From: Victivallales bacterium
Lineage (GTDB): Bacteria > Verrucomicrobiota > Lentisphaeria > Oligosphaerales > Oligosphaeraceae
Assembly (NCBI GenBank): GCA_017431185.1
Contig: JAFRLP010000287.1
Coordinates: forward strand, 1-23,384
DNA: 23,384 nucleotides
Direction of reading: 5' to 3'
Shown here: one piece after another, positions 15,635 to 23,384 of the stretch
How the letters are laid out: the number at the start of each line of letters is the position of its first letter
How positions within the stretch are numbered: position 1 is the first letter of the stretch
Translations under genes and position numbers: made by a program
Notes under the pieces: model-generated
Told to the model about the DNA's origin: nothing
What the model saw: only the letters and a program-made list of their open reading frames with translations
The model's database searches: none

Positions 15635-17794
15635 TCAATGGCCGAGTGTTTTTTCCGGCATGGATGTCGGGGCATTCCGTCGACGTTGCAGACCTTTGCG
15701 AAGTTGGGCGATGGCCTGGGGGGAATACCCCTGCCGTTCCGCACGGTCAAGCCAGCGGGAGGCTTCGTCGAGCCGCCCCAGATTGAGGCATGCGGAATAG
15801 AGCATGACGCACCAGGAGGCTCGCTGGTGCTTCAGCGCACCTTGGATGGCCTCCAGCTGCCAATAGGTCTCCAGCGCGGCGGGCAGGTTCGGGCGCTCCC
15901 CGCATTCCCACTGCAGCCGGTCGTCCAGGATGCGGATGAGAAGCCGGTCGTCAGGATGCGCCTTGAGCGTCTCCAGGGCATCCGCGACCGCCCTGTCCCT
16001 CTCCTTGACATTCCGCTCACGGTGGAACTGCCTGGAGACGGCATGGTATGCCCAGTCGGACAGGTCCTCCTTCCGCCATCCCTTGCAGTCCTGCCACATC
16101 GCCAGCCTCGCCTCGGCGGGAATTCGCCAGTCAGGGCTTTGCAGCAGCCCGAAAATCTCGCGCTGGTGGTCGCCCCGCGCAAGACCGCCGGACTTCACAA
16201 GGTCTCTGCGGCGTTCCACCCAGGCGCCCCAAAGCCGCATGAGAGGGTGAGGCCGCGGCCCCTCCCACAACTCGCTTTCCCCGCCGATGCTCCAGTACTC
16301 CAGTTCGGCCAGCAACCGCAAAACCTGCTCCGCCCTGCGCGGGGCGCCTTTGGACAGCAGTCCGACCGCCGCATCCAGGCAGGCCGGCATGGCGGCGGGA
16401 CGCCCCGCCCGCACCAGAGCATCCGCCTCCAGAAGCCTGGCCAGGGCGGTGCCGACTCCGCGCAGCCTGACCGCCTCCTCCTGCGCAGACAATTCCTGCT
16501 TTCTGGCCAGCCGAACTGCGTTTTCCACTGGCGGCGCATAGGCGGCGGACGGATCTTCGGGGAACATCGCCTTGAGCCTGCCCAGTTCGTCCGACGTGAA
16601 CAACCCGCCCCGTGCGTCCAGGAACACGCCGCAGAGCAGGACGTTGATGGAGGCGTTGCGGCAGATGCGGACGGTCAGCCGCCTCGGCCCGTCCACCGCG
16701 AACCGCTTGTACACCCCGCCCCCGAACCACCGCAGCGGCACACTGGCCAGCAGCCTCCCCTCCTCCTGAACCAGGACGGTGTAGGAGCGGCTGGACTCGT
16801 GGTAGTTGTGGTCGTTCACCGAATACAGGGAGAGGATGTGCCGCCCTGCGGGCACGTCGCACTCCATCACCAGGTCCGGCCCTTCGCCAATGGGATACTG
16901 CTCGCCGTAGTCGTCCCGGTTGGCGGTGGTGCGGCAGCGCCGATATGGATTCCAGAGAGCCGCGGGGTCGGGGGAGTTGGCCCTGCCAAGCCAGAGACGG
17001 CTTTTCTCACGGGGGTCGGTGGTGCGGAATCGGCAGCGCATGGCGAAGTCCATGGCGTACGCCACGGTGTCCGTCCTGCCCTGCTGCGCCGCCAGCAGAT
17101 GGAAGCGCCGTCCGACCCGCATGGGCCAGTCGCCATGCGTGGAGCGGTCGTCCGGCAGGGGGGAGACGACATCCCCGTCCCCCGTGTGCCAAGGCGTGTC
17201 CTGCAATGCAGCCACCCTTCGGATGGCGCAGAGCGCCTCGCGTCGATGCGCCAGGACGGGCGAGACCGCCAGCAGCAACTGACGCGCCGCGCTGGCCCGA
17301 AGCGGCTCGCCCGCCGCCTCGTCCGCGTCGCTGAGCAGAAGCAGCGCCTTGGAGGAGAGGACGGCATCCCCCTGCCTCCCCGCATGCCGTCCAGTCTGCT
17401 CCAGTTCGGGGATGGCCTCCCTGAACCTGCCCTGCCCCGTCAGCAGCAGTCCTCGGAGATAGGCGGCCCGCAGAGAGAGTTCCGAGGGCAGTACCCCCCG
17501 CAGAATGGCCAGTCCTGACTCATGGCTTCCCTCCCGAAAATGTGCCAGCGCCGCCTCCAGGATCAAGACGCCGCGCCAGAATGCGGAGTTCTGCCCGAGC
17601 GCCAGGGCCTCCAGCGCGGTGGCCGCGCCACCCGCCGCGCTCCAGCTCGGCGCAAGTGCCTGGCAGTATGCGGTGGCCAGGGCGGCTGCGCCCGCCTCGT
17701 CAAGTTCGGCGTCGGGATGCGTGCCACGGACGGCGCGCCCCAGGGCAAGCATCAACGGCTTGCACTCCCCGGCGGAGAGCGGCACGGCAACCAA
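15635..17794 (-). CDS. C-terminal part of a split TPR protein gene
   Basis: 719 residues if read from a TTG at 17794. This is really the continuation of the gene beginning at 18696, cut by the fold-back element at 17800-17955. Removing that element plus one CTAG joins both frames into 967 codons. The first ~180 residues are helical TPR-like repeats (SLRAAYLRGLLLTGQGRFREAIPELEQ). At ~220-400 is a beta-sandwich (DRSTHGDWPMRVGRRFHLLAAQQ, GRHILSLYSVNDHNYH, RRLTVRICRNASINVLLCGVFLD) that resembles the STxGDW-type module of large exported TPR proteins in PVC bacteria. The rest is again helical (ARWLDRAE-like repeats near the end). No ribosome site precedes the TTG and the signal peptide is lost, so this half is probably not exported and perhaps not made. 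Confidence 0.65.
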   Translation of the reverse strand: MVAVPLSAGECKPLMLALGRAVRGTHPDAELDEAGAAALATAYCQALAPSWSAAGGAATALEALALGQNSAFWRGVLILEAALAHFREGSHESGLAILRGVLPSELSLRAAYLRGLLLTGQGRFREAIPELEQTGRHAGRQGDAVLSSKALLLLSDADEAAGEPLRASAARQLLLAVSPVLAHRREALCAIRRVAALQDTPWHTGDGDVVSPLPDDRSTHGDWPMRVGRRFHLLAAQQGRTDTVAYAMDFAMRCRFRTTDPREKSRLWLGRANSPDPAALWNPYRRCRTTANRDDYGEQYPIGEGPDLVMECDVPAGRHILSLYSVNDHNYHESSRSYTVLVQEEGRLLASVPLRWFGGGVYKRFAVDGPRRLTVRICRNASINVLLCGVFLDARGGLFTSDELGRLKAMFPEDPSAAYAPPVENAVRLARKQELSAQEEAVRLRGVGTALARLLEADALVRAGRPAAMPACLDAAVGLLSKGAPRRAEQVLRLLAELEYWSIGGESELWEGPRPHPLMRLWGAWVERRRDLVKSGGLARGDHQREIFGLLQSPDWRIPAEARLAMWQDCKGWRKEDLSDWAYHAVSRQFHRERNVKERDRAVADALETLKAHPDDRLLIRILDDRLQWECGERPNLPAALETYWQLEAIQGALKHQRASWCVMLYSACLNLGRLDEASRWLDRAERQGYSPQAIAQLRKGLQRRRNAPTSMPEKTLGH

Positions 17795-17796
17795 GT

Positions 17797-18696
17797 CTAG
17801 TGTCTAATTGTGTAAATGTTTGCGCATTTGCGAGGTGGAAACAGAGCAGATGCGAATTGAGGTGAAATGAGCGGGCGATCGCCCGCGATTTTCACCGAAA
17901 TGCGCAGATGCCTGTTTACACCCGCAAATGCGCAAAGAGTTATGCAATTAGACACTAGTTGCCGCTGGTTCTCGGGCAGGCGCGCCTTGCGCTGGAAGCA
18001 GCGGTCCTCCCCCGTGGAGAGGGCGCGAAGGCACAGCGCGGCGGCCTCCCCGTCGCGTCCTGCGGCCAGAAGGCAGACGGCGGCCTTCGCGACCAGGCTC
18101 CTCATACCCGCGAAATCGACAGTCTGATTCAGACGCAGAAGGGAGGCGCGAAGCCAGCCGTCCCCTTCTCCCTCCTCTTCAGCCGTTTTGGCAAGAACCG
18201 CCGACATTTCGTCCTCCAGCCCATCCAAATCGATGCGGTTGGTAAAATAGACAGGACGCCCCGCCTTGCACAGCCCCTGTTTCTTCAAGGCCAGCCGAAC
18301 TTCGGCCCCGTTCCGCCAGGCTGCCTGTGCGCCATCCCAGTCGGCGGCCTTCCATCGGGCGCAGCCCAGCCAGGCGTTGGCCTCGGCTGCCAGAGGGGAA
18401 GGATGCTCCTCCAACTCTTCTGCCAGTCTTCCGAGGACGGCGGCGGCCTCCGCCGTCCGCCCCACAGCCAGCAAAACGCGCCCCTCCAGCAGGGCGGCCT
18501 CCTCGGCGCCCAGCCCTTCGGGCGGTGACTTCCGCCAGGCGTCCACCAGGACCAGTGCCTCCTTCGCCTCCCCCGCCTTCAACAGGTTTTCGATCCGCTC
18601 CCGCGGCAAGGCTTCCGCGCCCGCAAGCGCCACGGCGAACACCGCAAGAAACAAGACAGAACAAACAAAAAAGGCAGGAAGGCGAGAAAAGGTCAT
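17797..18696 (-). CDS. N-terminal part of the split TPR protein gene
   Basis: 299 residues, of which the first 246 are native and the last 53 are read through the inserted element to a TAG formed at its far edge (17797-17799). It has a signal peptide (MTFSRLPAFFVCSVLFLAVFAVALAGA), so the intact product was exported. TPR-like helices follow: RIENLLKAGEAKEALVLVDAW, LEGRVLLAVGRTAEAAAVLGRLAEEL, AEANAWLGCARWKAADWDGAQAAW. It lies 91 bases after the lipoprotein gene in the same direction, and no strong Shine-Dalgarno is seen. The interrupted gene should be considered a pseudogene unless the truncated 299-residue form has its own use or the reading frame is rescued. Confidence 0.65.
   Translation of the reverse strand: MTFSRLPAFFVCSVLFLAVFAVALAGAEALPRERIENLLKAGEAKEALVLVDAWRKSPPEGLGAEEAALLEGRVLLAVGRTAEAAAVLGRLAEELEEHPSPLAAEANAWLGCARWKAADWDGAQAAWRNGAEVRLALKKQGLCKAGRPVYFTNRIDLDGLEDEMSAVLAKTAEEEGEGDGWLRASLLRLNQTVDFAGMRSLVAKAAVCLLAAGRDGEAAALCLRALSTGEDRCFQRKARLPENQRQLVSNCITLCAFAGVNRHLRISVKIAGDRPLISPQFASALFPPRKCANIYTIRH
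17800..17955. mobile_element. 156-bp fold-back MITE-like element inserted in the TPR gene
   Basis: The two halves are imperfect inverted copies of each other (about four-fifths identical by eye) over the full length. Perfect 11-bp ends GTGTCTAATTG/CAATTAGACAC are followed by a 14-bp perfect inner match TTTGCGCATTTGCG and a central perfect 16-bp palindrome GCGGGCGATCGCCCGC (17871-17886). It is flanked by TA at 17798-17799 and 17956-17957, each inside CTAG, as expected for a TA duplication at a CTAG target in the IS630/Tc1-mariner style. It encodes no protein. Deleting 158 bases restores the TPR reading frame exactly (CAA-CTA-GAC-TTG on the minus strand). Confidence 0.85.
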
Positions 18697-18787
18697 TTCA
18701 GGAAGTGCTTGCCATTATGGTACTGAAGGGCAGTGAAACGCCGTGAAGAAGAATGCGACAGCATGAAATCCAATGGAACTCAATGGT

Positions 18788-20050
18788 TCATTGCCTGTGT
18801 TGATGACGGACTGTATCCGTCTTCCTTTGATGCAACTGCGGTGTATAGTCGGGGATGTGCCGAAGGCCGTCGAGTTCTGCCTCGTCGGGGAGGATGTTCT
18901 GGCGCAGCCGCTCCGTAAAGGTCTCACAGTGCCTCTCCACGCGCTCCCATTCCCTGTCGCCCTCAGGCGTAGGGGGGAAGGATTCTCGTTTCAGTGCCTC
19001 GTCCTCCTCCAGCGAGCGCTTGCCGAAGGGATTGTAGAAGCCCGCCTGATCCTCCCCCTTGACGTTCAGCCAAGGGCCTCTCTCCCCCTTCGACTGCTCC
19101 GCGTCCGATGCGTAAGCAACCAGATGGAGCACAGCATAGAGGGGGAAGCGCCGCGTCCTGGCGCAGAGGGTGAATCTCCTCTCCCTGCCGTCGTCTAGCG
19201 AAAGCGTGAGCGTCGGCTGGTATCCGTCCTCTGGCGCCTCGTGGATTTTCCCCCCTTTCCAGAGGATGACTCCCGCCCTCTCGCCGTTGGGCGTGACTCG
19301 CAGTTCCCACCCGCTGCTGTCCGCCCGTCGCTCCGCATGGAACCAGAGGTCGTAGGCCAGCGTCTCCTCGGAGACGGGTCCCAAATACTTGGGGAAGAGC
19401 AGACTGCGGTCGGGAGAGTATGCGCTTCGTCCGCTCAGGTAGTTGAAATACCCGTCGGGACGGTTGCCGTTCAGGCCGAATCTGGCATTCCTCCCCGTAG
19501 GTACCAGGTAGGTGGGATGCACCTTCTTGCGCAGCATGTTGACATGGCGGTTTTTCCTCGTCGTCGAATACCATTGCTCGCCCGCCGACAGGTCAGACAG
19601 GTCATATTCCCTCCTGTAGTCCTCCGTCCCCCGCCATTCGTAGCCGTAGCACATGATCTTCTTGAGCGTCGGCGGGTCAAAACTCCATGGCACGCGGCAA
19701 CTATACTCGCCATTCTGGTTGGAGTGTACGTGCAAGTGCCATCCGTCGCACCAGAATTCCAGCCATGCGCCCGCAACGGGTGCGCCATGCTGGTCAAGAA
19801 GCCGCCCGTAGATGGTCTTTGGGGGATGGCCGAACATGAGCCGAAACATGCCTGTAAAACATTCCCACGCCATCAACGTCATGCATTCGCGGGAATTCTC
19901 CAGCACTCCTTTGTCACCATTGTCGGATGACAGGACGGGGAGGCCCCACCCGAGCGGCGGCCTGTGTGCGATGGTCTTGTTGTCCTGGTGGTCAAGGCAG
20001 GTGCATGAGTTGAGCAGACAGAGGACAAGGATGAGAAACAGTTCGTTCAT
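18788..20050 (-). CDS. Lipoprotein with carboxypeptidase-regulatory-like domain
   Basis: 420 residues from the ATG at 20050, chosen because it gives a compact lipoprotein signal MNELFLILVLCLLNSC with the lipobox Cys at residue 16; an in-frame ATG at 20083 would add 11 residues. Neither has a clear Shine-Dalgarno. Residues ~78-140 (KTIYGRLLDQHGAPVAGAWLEFW, then SNQNGEYSCRVPWSF) look like a carboxypeptidase-regulatory or transthyretin-like beta-sandwich, often a surface-protein building block. The rest has Trp/Tyr/Arg-rich beta strands and is not recognised. The protein should sit in the outer membrane or at the surface. It lies 60 bases after the alpha/beta hydrolase gene and 91 before the TPR gene on the same strand, so the three may form one envelope operon. 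Confidence 0.7.
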   Translation of the reverse strand: MNELFLILVLCLLNSCTCLDHQDNKTIAHRPPLGWGLPVLSSDNGDKGVLENSRECMTLMAWECFTGMFRLMFGHPPKTIYGRLLDQHGAPVAGAWLEFWCDGWHLHVHSNQNGEYSCRVPWSFDPPTLKKIMCYGYEWRGTEDYRREYDLSDLSAGEQWYSTTRKNRHVNMLRKKVHPTYLVPTGRNARFGLNGNRPDGYFNYLSGRSAYSPDRSLLFPKYLGPVSEETLAYDLWFHAERRADSSGWELRVTPNGERAGVILWKGGKIHEAPEDGYQPTLTLSLDDGRERRFTLCARTRRFPLYAVLHLVAYASDAEQSKGERGPWLNVKGEDQAGFYNPFGKRSLEEDEALKRESFPPTPEGDREWERVERHCETFTERLRQNILPDEAELDGLRHIPDYTPQLHQRKTDTVRHQHRQ

Positions 20051-20110
20051 GGGCAAAAGGGAAGGAATGGGATGAAAAATCATTGGAAACGCTTTGTCAC
20101 GTGCTTCTGG

Positions 20111-23100
20111 TCAATCAAGCATTTCCCCGCAGAACTGACGGTCCTGGACGCTCTCGCCGCCGCGTCCGCCGTCGGACGGGGGATTCAGCACCTGAAGCCA
20201 GTAGTTCCGCGTGTCGGACGCAGACGAGCGGAACTGACGGCTGTGCGAATAGTGCTTATCATCGAACCCGCACGTGCCCTGCAGGTTCACCCCGCCAGTC
20301 AGGGCCACAGGGCACTTGCCCAAAGGCTTGCTGCGGGATTGGAGAACATAGGCGAAGGCCCAGTACCTCTCCGCTGGAGAATCATAGGAATCACCGAGAT
20401 GGTACCACTGGTCAATGGTTTCATGTGTCTGATAGGTAATGCCACCCGCCCCGTCATCGACGGGCATTGTGTACGTGTGATAGCGGTGGAAGCTGTTGGA
20501 CTCCAAATCGCTGTCGTCATAGTGCGAGGTGCTGCCGCTGTAGGCGAAGGTTCCGCCCTCGGTGTCGCTGTGTGGCTTGACAAAGTTGTTCCACCCCCAT
20601 GCCCTCAGGGCGTAGTCACTGGCGTTGTAGAAGTTGTCGATGCGCCCGCACTTCCCGATGTTCGGTAAAAAATAGGGGGGGGACGGAGGCTGGCCTGTAT
20701 GGTAATGTCCGAAGGCGTCGGGTGTCCCAAACAGGAATGAAGGGAAAATCTCCGCAGAGTAGGGGGAAAGTGCCCAGGAACTGTCATACGCCTCGGCCGG
20801 GACGGCCGCCTGGCTGGCGATGTACCTGAAGATGGAGCGCCCTGAGTACCGCCGAAGAGCCTCCCCCGCGACCACGTTCCCCATGCTGTGTGCCAGCACC
20901 GTCAGCTGTGCATCGTTCTTGTTCAGGGCGGACAGAAGTCCGCACAGGGCACGGGACGAATTCCAGGCAATGAACTCGCTGTCATTGTAGTGCCCTGGAT
21001 TTACGATGGCGTTCGTTTTGGAGAAACAACTTCTGGTCGGCCAACTGAACAATGTGAACCCGCCGTCATACCCCAGCCACCACAGCCGTTTGAAGGCGGT
21101 CTCCGCCCATCGCTCCTTCTCCCACTCCAGCATGTTCCAGCCATGGACGAAAAGCAGTTTTTTCGCAGGCGTCCGCGGATGGAACTCCGCTTTGCGAATA
21201 CGAGTGGCAGTCGGCTCCACGGTGGCCTGCCACCCTGAACCGCCCGACAACGAGACCTTGTAGTAGTCGTAGAACCAGTCGATATTCTGCAGCGCCAGGC
21301 GAACGCCGCGTTTCGCGATGTCATGCCCGTTGCGGCGCACCACCAGGCGGAGTTTCCCCGTGCCGGCAGAGGCTCCCTCCAGGAGGAACGGACAAATCCC
21401 TCCCTTGTCAATGAAGTCTGTACTGGGAACTGCCGCGAAGGCACCCGACACTGCTGCCAGGCGGGTGGCATTCGCCTGGTTCTTGGCCTTAGTCGAGTTC
21501 GAAAGGTAGTCAAACAGATGGTCGTTGGTGCTGAGAATCCCCTTGAATGGGAAAAGGTTCACGGCAGGCGTGTCGGCCCCGCTGTCAGCCTGGATTTCGA
21601 AGCCCAGGGTGACGGATGTGTCGTTGACGAGGGACTGGGAGAGTTGCACGCCCAGGACGGTGAAGTCTTCCAGATCGCGCTCGCACCAGTTCTCGCCATT
21701 CTTGCCGTTGCCGATGCGGTCGTCGTCGCAGTCCCTGGCGGAGGTTTCATAGTCGTCCTGTGCGTCGTCAACGCCGTCCTTGCTGTCCTTGCAGTCATGG
21801 TCGTCGTTGACCCAGAAGAGGAACGGATTCTGCGGGTCGCCGTCGCCGCCTGTGCCGTACTGGCCGAAGGTGATTTCGCCGTCGCGGTTGGCGTCCAGCC
21901 CCAGATTGCAGCGGACGACGCGGAGACGCACTTCGTCATAGATGTCGGAGTGTGGTTCGCCGCAGGCCAGCCGAAGCACGCAGTCCCCCTCCGCGACGCC
22001 CTCGGCGTAGAGGGTGTCGGGCACGGGGGCCGTTGCGGTGAAAGTCGCGGGGAGGTTCACCGCCCCCGTCTTGGTGGCCGTGCTCCACAGGCGGATGCAC
22101 TGCCCCCCGGAGGTGGCCGAGAGCGTGGCGGTGGAGAAACTGGCGGGCGCGAAGGAGAGGCGGATTGGCACGAGGTCGTCCTCCGCATTGCCGCAGCCCT
22201 GGTCGGAGAGGTCGGAGAGGTCGGCGACCCCGTTGCCGTCGTCATCATCGTCATTGAGCAGGACATGGCGTCCGCCTGCCTCAGTCGCCTTGCCCGCCTC
22301 GTCCGCGACCGTGACATGGCCGTCTCCGTTGACGTCGATGCCCAGCCACACGTCCACGACGGTCAGGCTTTTCGTCGCAGCCACGGTCTGCGAGGAGGAC
22401 GCGCCAGGGGCTGCGAAGGAGAGGGAGAGCTCCACATCCCCCACCGCCTCGCTGGCATTGATGCCCTCCACCCGAAGCGCCCTCGACGGCAGGGCGAAGA
22501 AGACGTCCGTGCCCCACGACATGCCCGACTGGACACGCGAGACCTCCCCGCCCGTGCCGTCCAGCCAGAGGCGGACGCGGGAGTCGCCGTCCACGCCCAG
22601 GGAGAACGTCCCCTCCCCGAATCCGTCGGGGGTGCAGGACATGGTGAAGCGGGGGATGACGTCGTCGTCACCGGCGTGGGGGGCGGAGGCGGTCCTGTCC
22701 TCCTTGAGGTCGCCGTCGTCGTCATCGCGGTTGAGTCGGACAGCCGCGCAGTCCCCCTGCAGGGAGACGCCCGGAACAATGACGGTGACGGACGGAAGCG
22801 ACATCGGCGCGTCGTCCGCCGTGCCGGCCTCGTTGACGGGCTTTTCGCCGCGGTCGTCCACGGTGACGCTGACGGTGGCCGTGCCGGAGGCGCCCGGCGC
22901 ACGGTAGGCCACGCTCTGGCCGACGGAGCCGTCGGGGAACTCGCCAGCCGTGGCCGACCAAGCGGGGCTGCCGCCGCCCGACGCCGAGTCCCGCCGGTCC
23001 GCCCCGCGTGTGCCTGTGGAGGCGGAGGATGCGAAGACGACGGGGTCGGAGGGGAAGGTGACCGTCGCCCCGTCGCGCCGGTCCTCCTCGGCCACCGCGG

Positions 23101-23384
23101 GGAGGGAGGCGGTGAGAGTGAGCTCCTGGCCCGGCGCTGCGACGCGCGTGGAGCCCCCCGCGACGGCGGCCCCCGCCAGGGCGTCGGAAAGCGGCCGCCC
23201 GACGCTCCAGACGGGAAGGAACACGGTCTGGGAGACGGCGCGGCCCGTGCCCGTGCCGAATTCGTTCGTCGGCTCGATGGTGACGGAGCAGGTGACCGAG
23301 GCGCTGGACGCGTGCCAGGCCCGGTAGAGCACGGTGACGGAGCTGCCGGTGTTCGGCCCGGATATCTCGCAGCCGCCGGCGGCC
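20111..23384 (-). CDS. Large secreted alpha/beta hydrolase with calcium-loop repeats (5' end outside window)
   Basis: The frame stays open to the right edge, so at least 1091 C-terminal residues are seen. The N-terminal part seen here is a series of Thr/Ser/Val-rich beta modules. Between them are acidic calcium-type loops: NRDDDDGDLKED (near 22715), DVNGDGHVTVAD (near 22320, EF-hand/dockerin-like), NDDDDDGNGVAD (near 22240), LDANRDGEITFGQ (near 21880), and a Cys/Asp-rich stretch at 21700-21810. The C-terminal third is a lipase-like alpha/beta hydrolase: KLLFVHGWN, then TVLAHSMGN with nucleophile Ser (codon 20885-20887) in an A-x-S-x-G elbow instead of G-x-S-x-G. It is likely secreted or surface-bound and calcium-stabilised, acting on an ester or acyl substrate that cannot be named. 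The sequence beyond 22000 is much richer in G+C than the rest. Confidence 0.7.
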   Translation of the reverse strand, partial: AAGGCEISGPNTGSSVTVLYRAWHASSASVTCSVTIEPTNEFGTGTGRAVSQTVFLPVWSVGRPLSDALAGAAVAGGSTRVAAPGQELTLTASLPAVAEEDRRDGATVTFPSDPVVFASSASTGTRGADRRDSASGGGSPAWSATAGEFPDGSVGQSVAYRAPGASGTATVSVTVDDRGEKPVNEAGTADDAPMSLPSVTVIVPGVSLQGDCAAVRLNRDDDDGDLKEDRTASAPHAGDDDVIPRFTMSCTPDGFGEGTFSLGVDGDSRVRLWLDGTGGEVSRVQSGMSWGTDVFFALPSRALRVEGINASEAVGDVELSLSFAAPGASSSQTVAATKSLTVVDVWLGIDVNGDGHVTVADEAGKATEAGGRHVLLNDDDDDGNGVADLSDLSDQGCGNAEDDLVPIRLSFAPASFSTATLSATSGGQCIRLWSTATKTGAVNLPATFTATAPVPDTLYAEGVAEGDCVLRLACGEPHSDIYDEVRLRVVRCNLGLDANRDGEITFGQYGTGGDGDPQNPFLFWVNDDHDCKDSKDGVDDAQDDYETSARDCDDDRIGNGKNGENWCERDLEDFTVLGVQLSQSLVNDTSVTLGFEIQADSGADTPAVNLFPFKGILSTNDHLFDYLSNSTKAKNQANATRLAAVSGAFAAVPSTDFIDKGGICPFLLEGASAGTGKLRLVVRRNGHDIAKRGVRLALQNIDWFYDYYKVSLSGGSGWQATVEPTATRIRKAEFHPRTPAKKLLFVHGWNMLEWEKERWAETAFKRLWWLGYDGGFTLFSWPTRSCFSKTNAIVNPGHYNDSEFIAWNSSRALCGLLSALNKNDAQLTVLAHSMGNVVAGEALRRYSGRSIFRYIASQAAVPAEAYDSSWALSPYSAEIFPSFLFGTPDAFGHYHTGQPPSPPYFLPNIGKCGRIDNFYNASDYALRAWGWNNFVKPHSDTEGGTFAYSGSTSHYDDSDLESNSFHRYHTYTMPVDDGAGGITYQTHETIDQWYHLGDSYDSPAERYWAFAYVLQSRSKPLGKCPVALTGGVNLQGTCGFDDKHYSHSRQFRSSASDTRNYWLQVLNPPSDGGRGGESVQDRQFCGEMLD

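Noticed and set aside
15614..17518. 634-residue plus-strand open frame opposite the TPR gene
   Set aside because: Pro/Arg/Gln-rich with no recognisable domain; the minus-strand frame has coherent TPR and beta-sandwich segments.
1..23384. tRNA, rRNA, classical riboswitch, toxin-antitoxin or phage-defence operon
   Set aside because: Nothing with the required motifs was seen on either strand; the Rpn-like nuclease alone is not enough to call a defence system.

Overview
The window looks like chromosomal DNA of a Lentisphaerae/Victivallales-type (PVC) bacterium. This is inferred from gene style, not from a marker gene. The clues are a short pseudopilin with an [13 protein letters not shown] helix and a degenerate H-X9-DG motif heading a carbohydrate operon, a LacI-type regulator beside it, large glycoside hydrolases, an Rpn-type nuclease, remnants of an FAD-oxidoreductase/AraC pair, and a large exported TPR protein with an STxGDW-like motif.

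Layout. (1) 1-490: 3' end of a sugar-phosphate isomerase/epimerase gene, followed by a 3' scrap of a second copy of the glycoside hydrolase gene that lies intact at 1971-5273. (2) 826-1899: Rpn-family PD-(D/E)XK nuclease with a 12-bp tandem repeat near its 3' end. (3) 7390 down to 1971 (- strand): a tight three-gene operon of pseudopilin, GH39-like hydrolase and large exported GH42-like hydrolase. It has a recognisable promoter and a 20-bp palindromic operator, and faces a divergent LacI-family regulator (7717-8802). The 326-bp gap between them also holds two strong GC-rich hairpins. (4) 8824-9577: two back-to-back gene remnants, an FAD-oxidoreductase C-terminus (-) and an AraC C-terminus (+). 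Both lack their 5' ends, as if one deletion removed a divergent promoter. (5) 9816-15489 (+): compact row of gnd, a LarA-superfamily nickel racemase/epimerase, a PfkB (KDG-kinase-like) sugar kinase, dxr, and a membrane-anchored lytic transglycosylase. (6) 15635 to the right edge (-): three envelope or secreted genes. These are a calcium-loop-rich alpha/beta hydrolase (5' end outside the window), a lipoprotein with a carboxypeptidase-regulatory-like domain, and a TPR protein gene split by a 156-bp fold-back element.

How the genes may work together. The LacI operon reads as a substrate-induced glycan-degradation module: a surface or secreted hydrolase, an intracellular hydrolase, and a pseudopilin. 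The gnd/larA-like/pfkB trio could connect hexonates (gluconate, mannonate, ketodeoxygluconate) to the pentose phosphate or Entner-Doudoroff routes, with the LarA homologue as a nickel-dependent C2 epimerase. All six LarA catalytic or cofactor residues can be placed, three of them with exact LarA spacing. The best candidates for something undescribed are the fold-back element, whose removal restores a 967-codon reading frame, and the nickel-epimerase hexonate cluster.
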